Shown here: one piece after another, positions 35,315 through 42,734 of the stretch
Position numbering within the stretch: position 1 is the stretch's first letter
Layout: each line of letters starts with the position of its first letter
NCBI GenBank assembly: GCA_019638185.1
Contig: JAHBUH010000007.1
Location: 1 to 64,000 of the forward strand
Reading direction: 5' to 3'
Source: Leadbetterella sp.
GTDB taxonomy: Bacteria > Bacteroidota > Bacteroidia > Cytophagales > Spirosomataceae
Length of the DNA stretch: 64,000 nt
Notes under the pieces: generated by a model
The model's input: only the letters and a program-made list of their open reading frames with translations
Database searches by the model: none
Told to the model about the DNA's origin: nothing
Position numbers and translations under genes: made by a program

Positions 35315-35740
35315 ATGCTAGAAAAAGCCATAAATATAGCAACCAAAGCCCACAAGGGGCAAAAAGACAAAGCCGAGCAGCCTTATATCCTGCATTTGAT
35401 TCGGGTGATGCTGAAAGGCAAAACCGAAGAAGAGCAGATTTGCGGAATGCTGCACGATCTACTCGAAGATACAAACTGGACAGCAGACGACTTAAAGAAA
35501 GAAGGGTTTCCCGAATCCGTTATTCAAACCATCCAGACCGTAACCAAATTAGAGGGCGAAACCTACGATGATTTTATAGGCCGGATACTGTTGGACGAAA
35601 CCGCAATACGAGTAAAAATTAATGATCTGGAAGATAATATGGCTATTCGCAGGCTTACTGAAATAACGCCCAAAGATGCCGAAAGGCTGAATAAATACCT
35701 TTTGGCGTATAAGAGGCTGACTGATAAAAGTGAGGCTTAG
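35315..35740 (+). CDS. HD-domain hydrolase, SpoT/MESH1-like
   Basis: A 141-aa protein from the ATG at 35315. It matches the (p)ppGpp-hydrolase HD fold: His13 in KAHKGQ, PYILHLIRV, His47-Asp48 in MLHDLLEDT, and the late KINDLEDN (Asp104, Asn108). MESH1/SpoT enzymes remove the 3'-pyrophosphate of alarmones or dephosphorylate NADPH. In a phage-type element it could lower alarmone levels during replication or be a nucleotide hydrolase. It ends before a hairpin. Confidence 0.75.
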   Translation: MLEKAINIATKAHKGQKDKAEQPYILHLIRVMLKGKTEEEQICGMLHDLLEDTNWTADDLKKEGFPESVIQTIQTVTKLEGETYDDFIGRILLDETAIRVKINDLEDNMAIRRLTEITPKDAERLNKYLLAYKRLTDKSEA

Positions 35741-36055
35741 CTGTCGTGAAACACGACGGATTAAAGGGGGTGTTTTGAAGTTCGTATTGCTAAATTATTT
35801 CAATGCATTATTTAAACTTTTCCAAGATAAAAAGGTCTAAATAGCAACTTGGTAATTGTATTTTTTCAAGTTACCTTTTGGATATAAGATAATCACCAAA
35901 GGGTAAAGGTTGTACTATATTTGGAATTGTGATATTTTAAAGTCAACTTTACGGAAGATTTATGCAATACACTTCTTCACATATTTCCTCTCTAAGGAAA
36001 AAATGTATCCCCTTTAAAGGCTTAAGTTTTGAGATTCACCATTAAACAAAGGGTT
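35741..36055 (+). terminator. Hairpin GTCGTGAAACACGAC and gene-free spacer
   Basis: GTCGTG (35743-35748) and CACGAC (35752-35757) form a perfect 6-bp stem right after the HD gene, without a T-run. The rest of this 315-base spacer has no gene; TATATTTG at 35916-35923 is a candidate -7 box for the Panacea operon. Bases after the hairpin (GGGGGTGTTTTGAA) recur near 41661. Confidence 0.45.
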
Positions 36056-36598
36056 ATGGCACAAAAGAATATAGATTTTGATAAAGCAAAGGCTGCAGTA
36101 CTGTATATTGTAAGTGAACTAGGAAAGGCGGATTTTACGAAGGTGTTCAAAATCCTCTTTTTCGCTGAAAAGAAACACTTAGCGAAATATGGCAGGATGA
36201 TTGTTGGAGATAGTTTTATTAAGATGGAATATGGACCTGTTCCTTCCAAGTTGTATGACCTATTTAAAGCAGGCAGAGACAATAGTTCTTCTTCTAAGTC
36301 AACGAAAGAATTCCTTAGTGCTTTTAATGTTGTAGGATATACTGTAGACTCAAAAGAGCGACCTGATTTAGATGAACTTTCTAAATCAGATATTGAATGT
36401 TTGGATGAATCAATTAATGAGAATAAAAAATTGCCATTCAAGGGGATTTCGGAAAAATCTCATGGATTAGCTTGGGCTTCTGCGACTCTTAATGGTCGTA
36501 TAGATTATATTGATATCGCAAAGGAGGGAGGGGCTACTGAGGATATGATTGAGTATATCAAAGAGTTTAATGAAAACCTGAACCTGGAGATTGTCTAA
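36056..36598 (+). CDS. Panacea-domain (DUF4065) antitoxin
   Basis: A 180-aa protein from the ATG at 36056. The Panacea/SocA-like core is clear: AVLYIVSELGKADFTKVFKI, LFFAEKKHLAKYGRMIVGD, and FIKMEYGPVPSKLYDLF. Panacea proteins neutralise many unrelated toxins encoded next to them. The following gene starts 4 bases after this stop and is the presumed toxin. It is AT-rich compared with the tape-measure region, so the pair is probably cargo. Confidence 0.85.
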   Translation: MAQKNIDFDKAKAAVLYIVSELGKADFTKVFKILFFAEKKHLAKYGRMIVGDSFIKMEYGPVPSKLYDLFKAGRDNSSSSKSTKEFLSAFNVVGYTVDSKERPDLDELSKSDIECLDESINENKKLPFKGISEKSHGLAWASATLNGRIDYIDIAKEGGATEDMIEYIKEFNENLNLEIV

Positions 36599-36601
36599 TT
36601 T

Positions 36602-37057
36602 ATGGGGAGTTTAGGCGATTTCTTCCCGCAGGAATTCAGACGGGAGGCTGCTATAGATAATATTGGAATAGGATGTGTTATTAAATGTTTTGTAGCCAAT
36701 ACAAAGCCCCCTAAAGAAAAGAGAATCGTAATTGTTGGGCAAGACAATGATGGCAACTTTGTTGGGTGCGTATTTATTAATTCTAATCTTCATGCAAAAA
36801 TTCTTAACACCCAAAGTTTATTAGACCAACAACACCTGATTAAGCACCAAGAAAACAGTTTTATAGACTATGACAGTTATGTTGACTGTGGTTACTTATT
36901 CCAAAGGAATCGAGAGGAGTTAATAAGCCTCTTGGAAAGTGAACCGGATAGGTCACTTGGTAAATTAATGATGGAAGATTTAGAAACAATTTTATCGTAC
37001 TTGAAAAAATCTGCAACTATTGAGCCTAAACTATTGAAAAAATTTGGTTTGTTGTAA
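36602..37057 (+). CDS. Putative toxin partner of Panacea antitoxin
   Basis: A 151-residue protein. Its first half (IGCVIKCFVANTKPPKEKRI VIVG, then GCVFINSN) has the beta-barrel rhythm of PemK/MazF-like toxins, and a later NSFIDYDSYVDCGYLF could complete the barrel. I do not see a firm MazF motif, so the fold call is tentative. Position 4 bases behind the Panacea gene makes it the likely toxin. Confidence 0.6.
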   Translation: MGSLGDFFPQEFRREAAIDNIGIGCVIKCFVANTKPPKEKRIVIVGQDNDGNFVGCVFINSNLHAKILNTQSLLDQQHLIKHQENSFIDYDSYVDCGYLFQRNREELISLLESEPDRSLGKLMMEDLETILSYLKKSATIEPKLLKKFGLL

Positions 37058-37147
37058 GTTTCTAAAGCATTTTAAGAACTCTTGCAAATTATTCCTTAAC
37101 GTATTGGTTTATACTATATTAGATAATAAACAAGATTTAAAAGTAAT

Positions 37148-37681
37148 TTACCTTCCCGAGAGTACCACCTCTTTTTTGTCATATTGAATTCCCCTTTTAT
37201 CCAGGTAATCAAACAGAGAATTGAGATAATACAAAGAGGGATAATGCCCATCTAAATCGGCCTCGCTCATTGTCCCTTCTAGTAGTCCCTTTCTAATTTC
37301 TGTCAAATCATACGGCTTTACAAATGGAGAATATCTTGAATATATCGCCCGGTCTGTTCCGCTTGTTTTTGGTCTAGTGAAATATCCAAAGTCTATAATC
37401 TCTATATCGTTAAGCAAGTATTTGGTTTCAATAATAGAATTATAAGAATTGCCCATTTTAGTTTGTACTTCCTCAAATCCAATTTTTTTCAAATGGAAGG
37501 GCTTTGTCAGTATATCCCAAATGTAATTAGCTGGATAATGAGACACTATGCCAGTTTCTATATTTTTTACTTTTACCACAAAATCAGACTCATTAAACTC
37601 TAAAAACTCAAAATAACCAATACTATACGGGCTAAATTCGATCTGAACAAAATGACCTGATTTTAATTTTGTAATTCTCAT
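37148..37681 (-). CDS. Unknown protein beside the repressor
   Basis: A 177-residue protein. The first 60 residues form a small beta domain (KLKSGHFVQIEFSPYSIGYF); the last 70 are helical (SEADLDGHYPSLYYLNSLFD). No family is recognised. It is AT-rich and transcribed in the repressor direction, the usual place for genes expressed in the dormant state, such as exclusion or defence factors. Confidence 0.5.
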   Translation of the reverse strand: MRITKLKSGHFVQIEFSPYSIGYFEFLEFNESDFVVKVKNIETGIVSHYPANYIWDILTKPFHLKKIGFEEVQTKMGNSYNSIIETKYLLNDIEIIDFGYFTRPKTSGTDRAIYSRYSPFVKPYDLTEIRKGLLEGTMSEADLDGHYPSLYYLNSLFDYLDKRGIQYDKKEVVLSGR

Positions 37682-37732
37682 AATATTAATATTTAGATTT
37701 ACGCTTCCTTAACTAACGCCCCCCTTCCCAAG

Positions 37733-38449
37733 TTAATCACTTTCTTCTTTGTCAAAATAATAGGAAATCGCCGAAAAAGAATCCAGCCTTTCTATAATTT
37801 CTTTTGAGTAGGTTAAAGTGACAATGATCGAATTTATAGACTCGCATACCCTATTAGTGAAATTGACCAAATTAGGAATTACCACAACAATATTCCTTTT
37901 ATTAGCCAGGATTCCTGCAAGTTCTTCAAGTTGGTCTTTTTTTGAAGATTTGTGATAATACTTTTTTACAAAATCAAAATCCATAATTACCTGAAATTCT
38001 GTTTTATCTTCAGTTGTTCTAAAGGTTCTAGCTTCTGAATATCGAGGGTGGTGCGTAAAAAGGAAAGCTTTCGGATGTTTGAAGAAATTGGCCCATACCC
38101 TAATTTCATCAAAGATGGGATTTTCTTTTTTAAATTTAAGTTTATTATCCTCACCTGGGAACACTGCAGAGTAAATAAATCTTAGTCTTTCATCTAGTAA
38201 ATAAAGAAGTAATACATATTGTAAGAAACCGTATTCTATTTCTTCAATATGCTCATAGCTACTTAAAAAATCTCTTATCATACTAGTTTGGTCGGCCAAG
38301 TTGCAAGCTATGCAATTATGATTTCTGGAATTACCTTCTTCATCCCAAAAATGAAGCCAACAAAATTTCGAAACTCTTGGATCACCATCGAAAACCTGGT
38401 TTTCGAAGATTTCGTAGCACTCTTTGAATGTTAAGCTAACTTGATTCAT
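37733..38449 (-). CDS. Unknown protein, possible HEPN-like
   Basis: A 238-aa protein with a Cys/His-containing early region (SKFCWLHFW ... NHNCIACNL), a central helical part, and a conserved-looking VWANFFKHPKAFLFTHHP motif. The last could be the business end of a HEPN-like RNase (R, then KH), but spacing does not match R-x4-6-H. It lies 32 bases downstream of the repressor gene and is likely co-transcribed with it in the dormant state. Confidence 0.5.
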   Translation of the reverse strand: MNQVSLTFKECYEIFENQVFDGDPRVSKFCWLHFWDEEGNSRNHNCIACNLADQTSMIRDFLSSYEHIEEIEYGFLQYVLLLYLLDERLRFIYSAVFPGEDNKLKFKKENPIFDEIRVWANFFKHPKAFLFTHHPRYSEARTFRTTEDKTEFQVIMDFDFVKKYYHKSSKKDQLEELAGILANKRNIVVVIPNLVNFTNRVCESINSIIVTLTYSKEIIERLDSFSAISYYFDKEESD

Positions 38450-38481
38450 AGCTCATTATATAATAGGTAAAAGAAGTTTTT

Positions 38482-38763
38482 TTAAAGCGGCTTCCGTATG
38501 TTAATCTCCCCAATTTGCACCAATTCCCCATTGCGCTTGATGTAAAACGGCTCCAGCTCTACTGCTTCCTTCGTTGAAACGAACAGATCCTTAACGTCAA
38601 CGTCCAAGGCGGAGGCGATAGCTATGAGGGTTTCAGGCTTAGGGAAATTATTACCCTGAGCAATATTTGATATGGTAGTTGGTGTAACTCCTATCTTATC
38701 AGCTAACTCTTTTCCGGAAACTCCTTTTTCCGAAAGCAACTCCTTTAGTCTTAAAATGTTCAT
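38482..38763 (-). CDS. Cro/C1-family repressor
   Basis: A 93-residue XRE-type protein with an N-terminal HTH (LKELLSEKGVSGKELADKIG VTPTTISNIAQG) and a short C-terminal beta segment (EPFYIKRNGELVQIGEINI). It faces a divergent early gene across a 135-bp region with symmetric and direct repeats. This fits a dormancy repressor that controls both promoters. It lacks a self-cleavage domain, so induction would need an antirepressor or partner. Confidence 0.8.
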   Translation of the reverse strand: MNILRLKELLSEKGVSGKELADKIGVTPTTISNIAQGNNFPKPETLIAIASALDVDVKDLFVSTKEAVELEPFYIKRNGELVQIGEINIRKPL

Positions 38764-38901
38764 TGTGTTCTTTTTTTTGCAAAGATAACATAATCTTAGT
38801 ATTGTTTTGATTTTTTAAAAAATAATTCAAACAATGTTTTGATTATATCATAATATCATTTAGATTTGCACAAAGAAAATCAAAGTAGTATTAAGATTAT
38901 G
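38764..38901. promoter_or_regulatory. Divergent switch region with symmetric operators
   Basis: CATAATCTTAGTATTG (38789-38804) and its near-complement AGTATTAAGATTATG (38887-38901, ending on the start codon at 38899) lie at the two ends. Between them TGTTTTGATT-type repeats occur at 38801-38815 and 38833-38846. Both sets are placed to control the repressor and the divergent early operon. Confidence 0.65.
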
Positions 38902-39105
38902 ACAACTCTATCAAACAACCGACTCGAAAGAATCGCCCGCAATATCAATGCGATGGAGCTGGCCGATGACCCGCGGAATTACAAATATTGGCGAAGCGTT
39001 TACGCTCGAATAGTAAGAGTAACAAGACAGCTGACACCGGAAGACAAAAAAGTCCTGTTGCCGCTTTGCATTCCTGTAAAAGCCAAAGCCTTTAATCTTA
39101 TCTAA
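38899..39105 (+). CDS. First early-operon protein
   Basis: A 68-residue basic protein from the ATG at 38899 (the longer frame begins inside the operator). Sequence such as ELADDPRNYKYWRSVYARIV and LTPEDKKVLLPLC is helical and could bind DNA, as expected of a Cro- or antirepressor-like first gene, but no HTH is clear. Confidence 0.6.
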   Translation: MTTLSNNRLERIARNINAMELADDPRNYKYWRSVYARIVRVTRQLTPEDKKVLLPLCIPVKAKAFNLI

Positions 39106-39145
39106 TCACCAGGGGGCGTAACAGCCCCCATAAACCCAAAACGAC

Positions 39146-39355
39146 ATGAAAGTGACCATAACCATTGCAGAACTGGAAGAGCTTCTTAGGGAGGCCAAAA
39201 AGGCCTATAATCCGGATGCTATCAGTATGACCCCGGCGGTCGAAATTGAGATGGTGGAGGCCTCCACTGTTCACGGGATTAGTGACCGGGTGAATGCCGG
39301 GTTGTTATGGGGCTGGAATGAACTTGGAACAGAAAAAATATTTACTAACAATTAA
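39146..39355 (+). CDS. Small early protein, unknown
   Basis: A 69-residue protein starting MKVTITIAELEELLREAKKA, a short beta strand and an amphipathic helix. It lies 40 bases after the previous gene and 12 before the next. No function recognised. Confidence 0.5.
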   Translation: MKVTITIAELEELLREAKKAYNPDAISMTPAVEIEMVEASTVHGISDRVNAGLLWGWNELGTEKIFTNN

Positions 39356-39367
39356 ACAAATACGATT

Positions 39368-39751
39368 ATGGACACCGAACAGGCAATAGACTATTTTAAA
39401 GTGGCTCTTGAAGGCGTAGCTAAAGGCGACATCCAGAGCTTTCAAGACTGGGAGATACAATTTAAGAACCTGCTAGAGCTTACAGATAAGTGTTTGGGTG
39501 ATGTCTGTGAGGGGTATGAAGATATAAAAATCAAGGTACAAAAAATAACTCAAGAAGATATTACTCCCGGGAAACTAATGGAGGTAATAGAGGAGGGTCA
39601 GGAGACATTATTTACGGTAGTCTGGCACGCTCAAACTCTCATTCACGTGTTGTTGAAAGAGCTTTCAATAGATACATTTTTCCAATTGGGGGAGCTAATG
39701 ACTTGGTACCGGGAGTTAAAAAAAGAAGGTAACGTAGTAGTAACATTTTAA
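39368..39751 (+). CDS. Early helical protein, paralogue A
   Basis: A 127-residue acidic, helical protein. Its tail (LLKELSIDTFFQLGELMTWY RELKKEG) matches that of the next gene (ICQELSMEDFMDLNSLIYCY KQLKESG), and both have a central VxH segment, so they are tandem duplicates that have diverged. No known domain. Confidence 0.55.
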   Translation: MDTEQAIDYFKVALEGVAKGDIQSFQDWEIQFKNLLELTDKCLGDVCEGYEDIKIKVQKITQEDITPGKLMEVIEEGQETLFTVVWHAQTLIHVLLKELSIDTFFQLGELMTWYRELKKEGNVVVTF

Positions 39752-39762
39752 ACAGTAACATC

Positions 39763-40182
39763 ATGCAAAACCAATCTATCAAGAGAGCCCAGGAGGTAGA
39801 ACGCTACCAAAGGGAATTTATCGAGAACCTGGAGAAGCTATCGGATGGTAAGCTTAAAGATCATGACGATTGGCTATTACACCTCAGAAACCTGCCGGAG
39901 TCAGCTCAATCCATTTTAGGCGATATACATGAGCGCTTAGGATGGATTGAGGAGGATGCTGATAAAATCCCGGGGAAAAGCCCCGAGTATCAAACAAATT
40001 TGATACAGAACATAAAGAGCAGAGTTCAATCTGTTCACGAGATATGCCATCGGGTCAACTCAATATTGTGGTTCATTTGTCAGGAGCTTTCTATGGAGGA
40101 TTTTATGGATCTTAACAGCCTCATTTACTGCTACAAGCAACTGAAAGAGTCCGGAATCACTACTATCACTTTAAACCAATAA
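39763..40182 (+). CDS. Early helical protein, paralogue B
   Basis: A 139-residue helical protein related to its upstream neighbour over the last 45 residues. It begins with a long basic-acidic helix (RAQEVERYQREFIENLEKLS). Genes A, B and the next are 11 and 4 bases apart, clearly one operon. Unknown function. Confidence 0.55.
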   Translation: MQNQSIKRAQEVERYQREFIENLEKLSDGKLKDHDDWLLHLRNLPESAQSILGDIHERLGWIEEDADKIPGKSPEYQTNLIQNIKSRVQSVHEICHRVNSILWFICQELSMEDFMDLNSLIYCYKQLKESGITTITLNQ

Positions 40183-40186
40183 CATC

Positions 40187-40543
40187 ATGAAAAAGACAAC
40201 AATTGAAAGCGCAATAAAGGAACTTGACGAAATGTGGGGTATAGATGGCCTCTGTGAAATGATCACTGAAAATCAGGAGATCATTCGTATGCTTGGAGCC
40301 GCTTCTATGACCTTTAATGAAATAGAATATACCCTGATCCACAGTAGACTCCCTCCCGAATCCCAGATTAAAAGTGTCAAAGAATCTATATACTACCTCG
40401 AGAGCCTATTTCCCGATCCCCAGAGGTTTTGCACTATAGGTTATTGGATGCAGCAGGTTAATTCGCTACTAATGGCTATTATGCTCCATTGGAAGGAACA
40501 AGAAACGGAACAAGAGCATATCGAAAACCCTAAAGCAGCGTGA
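40187..40543 (+). CDS. Early helical protein, possible paralogue C
   Basis: A 118-residue acidic helical protein. It resembles A and B in size, composition and layout (an N-terminal helix, a central segment FNEIEYTLIHSRLP, and a late YWMQQVNSLLMAIMLHW that parallels VNSILWFIC of B). Common origin is likely but weaker than for A and B. Its stop at 40541-40543 lies 2 bases before the next start. Confidence 0.5.
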   Translation: MKKTTIESAIKELDEMWGIDGLCEMITENQEIIRMLGAASMTFNEIEYTLIHSRLPPESQIKSVKESIYYLESLFPDPQRFCTIGYWMQQVNSLLMAIMLHWKEQETEQEHIENPKAA

Positions 40544-40545
40544 TC

Positions 40546-40683
40546 ATGGAAAGAAAATTGAGCGACGAACAAGTATTAAATATACTGGACTACACCAGGC
40601 TTGTATCGAAGGAAAATAAACGCCTTATGCATGAAGTCGAACTCCTAAAGGCTCTACTAGTGGATTCATTAAGTAAAAACTAA
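40546..40683 (+). CDS. 45-residue early protein
   Basis: ATG at 40546 opens 45 codons (MERKLSDEQVLNILDYTRLV ... LVDSLSKN), a charged helical peptide. Tight spacing, 2 bases before and 2 after, and good coding character support it as a real small gene. Confidence 0.5.
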   Translation: MERKLSDEQVLNILDYTRLVSKENKRLMHEVELLKALLVDSLSKN

Positions 40684-40685
40684 CA

Positions 40686-40904
40686 ATGACAAAGATGAAA
40701 AGAAAACCAGAACCCCTTTTGACGGAATGCCTGGCCCGGCTTATAGATGCCCAGCTGGCCATTGAAAAATTCGAGGTGCAGCAAGCAAAGCTTTACCCGG
40801 ACGATCCGAATGCAAGCCCCTTTAGTGGAGATATTGAGGATATCCTCACCGCTATCCGGGAAACCGCAGCAGCATTATGCGAAATGAGGGATAAGAAACG
40901 TTAG
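40686..40904 (+). CDS. Small early protein, unknown
   Basis: A 72-residue protein (a start at 40695 is also possible). Helical, with TECLARLIDAQLAIEKFEVQ and a C-terminal helix AIRETAAALCEMRDKK. Member of the early operon; function unknown. Confidence 0.5.
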   Translation: MTKMKRKPEPLLTECLARLIDAQLAIEKFEVQQAKLYPDDPNASPFSGDIEDILTAIRETAAALCEMRDKKR

Positions 40905-40966
40905 TGGGCAGTCCGGAAATTTTAAGCCGGTATTAATCATTTTTTTAACCAAAAACAATTACAGTT

Positions 40967-41296
40967 ATGACAGTACCAGTAAGCTCAGCTTTAAACATTG
41001 TTCCTTCAGAGGATCTACAAAGAATCTACGATTTCATGCACGATACACGTGCTATGCTTATACAGTATAAGCAGGAGAACGAAGCGCTTAAACTTGAAAA
41101 AAGACGCTATACAATTTCACAACTGGCGGAACACTGGGGGTGTGGTGTGGATGCTGCCCGTAAACGTGTAGAAGCTGCGGCAAAGTACCTAAAAATCGTC
41201 CCTATACGCTTTGTAGGTGACAAGCGCAATGACACATACACCGGAACCGATTTAGTTCGTATTGAGGATCTGTATCGCAAAGGGGTGAAACTGTAA
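40967..41296 (+). CDS. HTH protein at end of early operon
   Basis: A 109-residue protein. An N-terminal coiled helix (IYDFMHDTRAMLIQYKQENE) precedes an HTH (YTISQLAEHWGCGVDAARKR VEAAAKYL) and a wing-like RFVGDKRNDTY. It is probably a transcription regulator of later genes or an excisionase-like factor. A strong terminator follows. Confidence 0.6.
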   Translation: MTVPVSSALNIVPSEDLQRIYDFMHDTRAMLIQYKQENEALKLEKRRYTISQLAEHWGCGVDAARKRVEAAAKYLKIVPIRFVGDKRNDTYTGTDLVRIEDLYRKGVKL

Positions 41297-41316
41297 TCAG
41301 TACTAATCCCACGACC

Positions 41317-41345
41317 GGGGGCCTCGTTTGGGGTCTCCTTTTTTT
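41317..41345 (+). terminator. Intrinsic terminator of early operon
   Basis: GGGGGCC (41317-41323) pairs with GGTCTCC (41332-41338) including two G-U pairs, followed by TTTTTTT. It ends the early transcript about 20 bases after the HTH gene. Confidence 0.8.
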
Positions 41346-41391
41346 ATTATTCCAGATCAGCAGTTATCTTTATATACCAAATCCAATTCAC

Positions 41392-41556
41392 ATGAAAAAA
41401 CAATCACAAAACAAGACCCACAGCGCACTCAATCAAGTTGCTGAAACACTTATAGCCGCCGGACTATTTCAAGCCAGCACAGCCGATATACAAAAGGCGA
41501 TGACCACTATAAGAACACTCCAGAAGGTTCTTTCAGATCAGGAAGCTAACAGATAG
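41392..41556 (+). CDS. 54-residue protein
   Basis: ATG at 41392 gives 54 codons (MKKQSQNKTHSALNQVAETL ... QKVLSDQEANR), a basic start and an amphipathic helix. It sits between two terminators, so it may be an independent small transcript. Unknown function. Confidence 0.45.
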   Translation: MKKQSQNKTHSALNQVAETLIAAGLFQASTADIQKAMTTIRTLQKVLSDQEANR

Positions 41557-41616
41557 GCTTTCAGAAAGCTATCAGGATCCGTATCAGAAGCAAACTGCTT
41601 GAAACTGCGAGAAAGT

Positions 41617-41634
41617 GCGAGATTCTCGCGGTTT
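41617..41634 (+). terminator. Hairpin GCGAG-ATT-CTCGC with GGTTTT
   Basis: A perfect 5-bp GC-rich stem (41617-41621 with 41625-41629) with a three-base loop is followed by GGTTTT, consistent with an intrinsic terminator after the 54-codon gene. Confidence 0.55.
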
Positions 41635-41705
41635 TACTGCAAATTACAATGAAATAGCAATAGGGGGTGTTTTGAAACCGCCTCCCACATCACCAATTTA
41701 CGACT

Positions 41706-41984
41706 ATGGAATATTACTCCCACGAAATGGAAGACGCCGTCTTTCGCATTGACCGAAATGACGGTAAAGAATGGACGCCGGCAAAGCGCTGGGATTACTC
41801 CGAAAAGAAGCTCATGCGAGGCAGTGAGTTTCTCGTAAGCAAGCAAAGTGACCTGGTATTAGGCAATCCCGATTATCATAGCCTACCGGAAAAAATCACC
41901 AAAGAAGAATACGACACCTTTGGGGTTACCTGGGTGTTTGATTCTCATTCCAGTGACAGGATTCCTATTGAGCCCGGGAGATGA
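41706..41984 (+). CDS. Small protein of unknown function
   Basis: A 92-residue charged protein (MEDAVFRIDRNDGKEWTPAK; later KEEYDTFGVTWVFDSHSSD). No family recognised. It is the last gene before the first palindrome cluster. Confidence 0.5.
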   Translation: MEYYSHEMEDAVFRIDRNDGKEWTPAKRWDYSEKKLMRGSEFLVSKQSDLVLGNPDYHSLPEKITKEEYDTFGVTWVFDSHSSDRIPIEPGR

Positions 41985-42013
41985 GGTAATTTTAAATGAC
42001 CCCATCTAAGCCA

Positions 42014-42222
42014 TCGTGAAACGCGACACCCCTGCGCAAATCTGAGCAGGCCCCTGTCCAATTTTGGACAACCCCTCCCCAAGACTGGGGAAGCCTAATT
42101 TAGGGCGTGTTAATCAATAGGTTGACGAGGTCGGCCGATATTCCGGCTTATGTAACCGGCGGAAATCTTAGCCATGACTACTCAACGAAAAATTCCGTTC
42201 GTAGGGTTGCTCAAAATTGAGC
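42014..42222. repeat. Palindrome cluster 1
   Basis: In gene-free DNA the following hairpins occur: TCGTGAAACGCGA (42014-42026), TGCGCAAATCTGAGCA (42033-42048), TGTCCAATTTTGGACA (42055-42070), TCCCCAAGACTGGGGA (42076-42091), GCCGATATTCCGGC (42134-42147) and GCTCAAAATTGAGC (42209-42222). The second to fourth are spaced 22 and 21 bases apart and separated by C-rich linkers. No gene is supported in 41985-42295. Confidence 0.75.
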
Positions 42223-42321
42223 AGGGGTAACAGAATGTAACACTTTTGCTATAAAAAGGGGCAGCGATTTTTCTTATCATACACCTGGACCACGTTACGT
42301 TTGTACATTATAAGTAAAAGA

Positions 42322-42555
42322 ATGGCTAGATACATAGAGATCATCGAAAAGTGTACGGAAGCCCGATTCATGGATGAATACCTATATCTCAATATAACCT
42401 ACCGAGGCGAGGGAACGGAAGCTGGAGTATCCAGGCGGCGCATAGATAAAGAAACCTTCCGGGTAATGCTTAATAACCGGGACGGATGGATGCAAAACAA
42501 GAGAATCGTTAACGGCATTGAGGTTCCGTTTGTAATTCGGATGGTAGAGGGCTGA
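42322..42555 (+). CDS. Small protein between palindrome clusters
   Basis: A 77-residue protein from ATG 42322 (MARYIEIIEKCTEARFMDEY), with a longer in-frame start at 42301. TACGTTTG (42296-42303) matches the -7 box and favours the later start. It looks beta-alpha and basic. It is the only gene within the palindrome-rich 750 bases. Function unknown. Confidence 0.5.
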   Translation: MARYIEIIEKCTEARFMDEYLYLNITYRGEGTEAGVSRRRIDKETFRVMLNNRDGWMQNKRIVNGIEVPFVIRMVEG

Positions 42556-42556
42556 C

Positions 42557-42734
42557 TGCACAGTTTTGTGCAATGGGACGGGGTTTCCAGTAACCACCTC
42601 ATCATATTGAAATATACTAATCGTTGTCAAATTAGTAGACCGACGGAGATCTCCGTTCGTTGATCACTCACCGGAAATTTCCGTTCAGCACCCTTCCCCA
42701 AAGTTGGGGATACGTAACGGGCCGGATATTCGGC
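42557..42734. repeat. Palindrome cluster 2
   Basis: Hairpins TGCACAGTTTTGTGCA (42557-42572), TACTAAT/ATTAGTA (42615-42637), ACGGAGATCTCCGT (42643-42656), CGGAAATTTCCG (42672-42683), TCCCCAAAGTTGGGGA (42695-42710) and GCCGGATATTCGGC (42721-42734). Two of these are variants of words in cluster 1, and CCGTTC follows several of them in both clusters. Confidence 0.75.

Noticed and set aside
42014-42734. CRISPR array
   Set aside because: The hairpin units differ in sequence, there are no identical repeats with constant-length spacers, and no cas genes are near.
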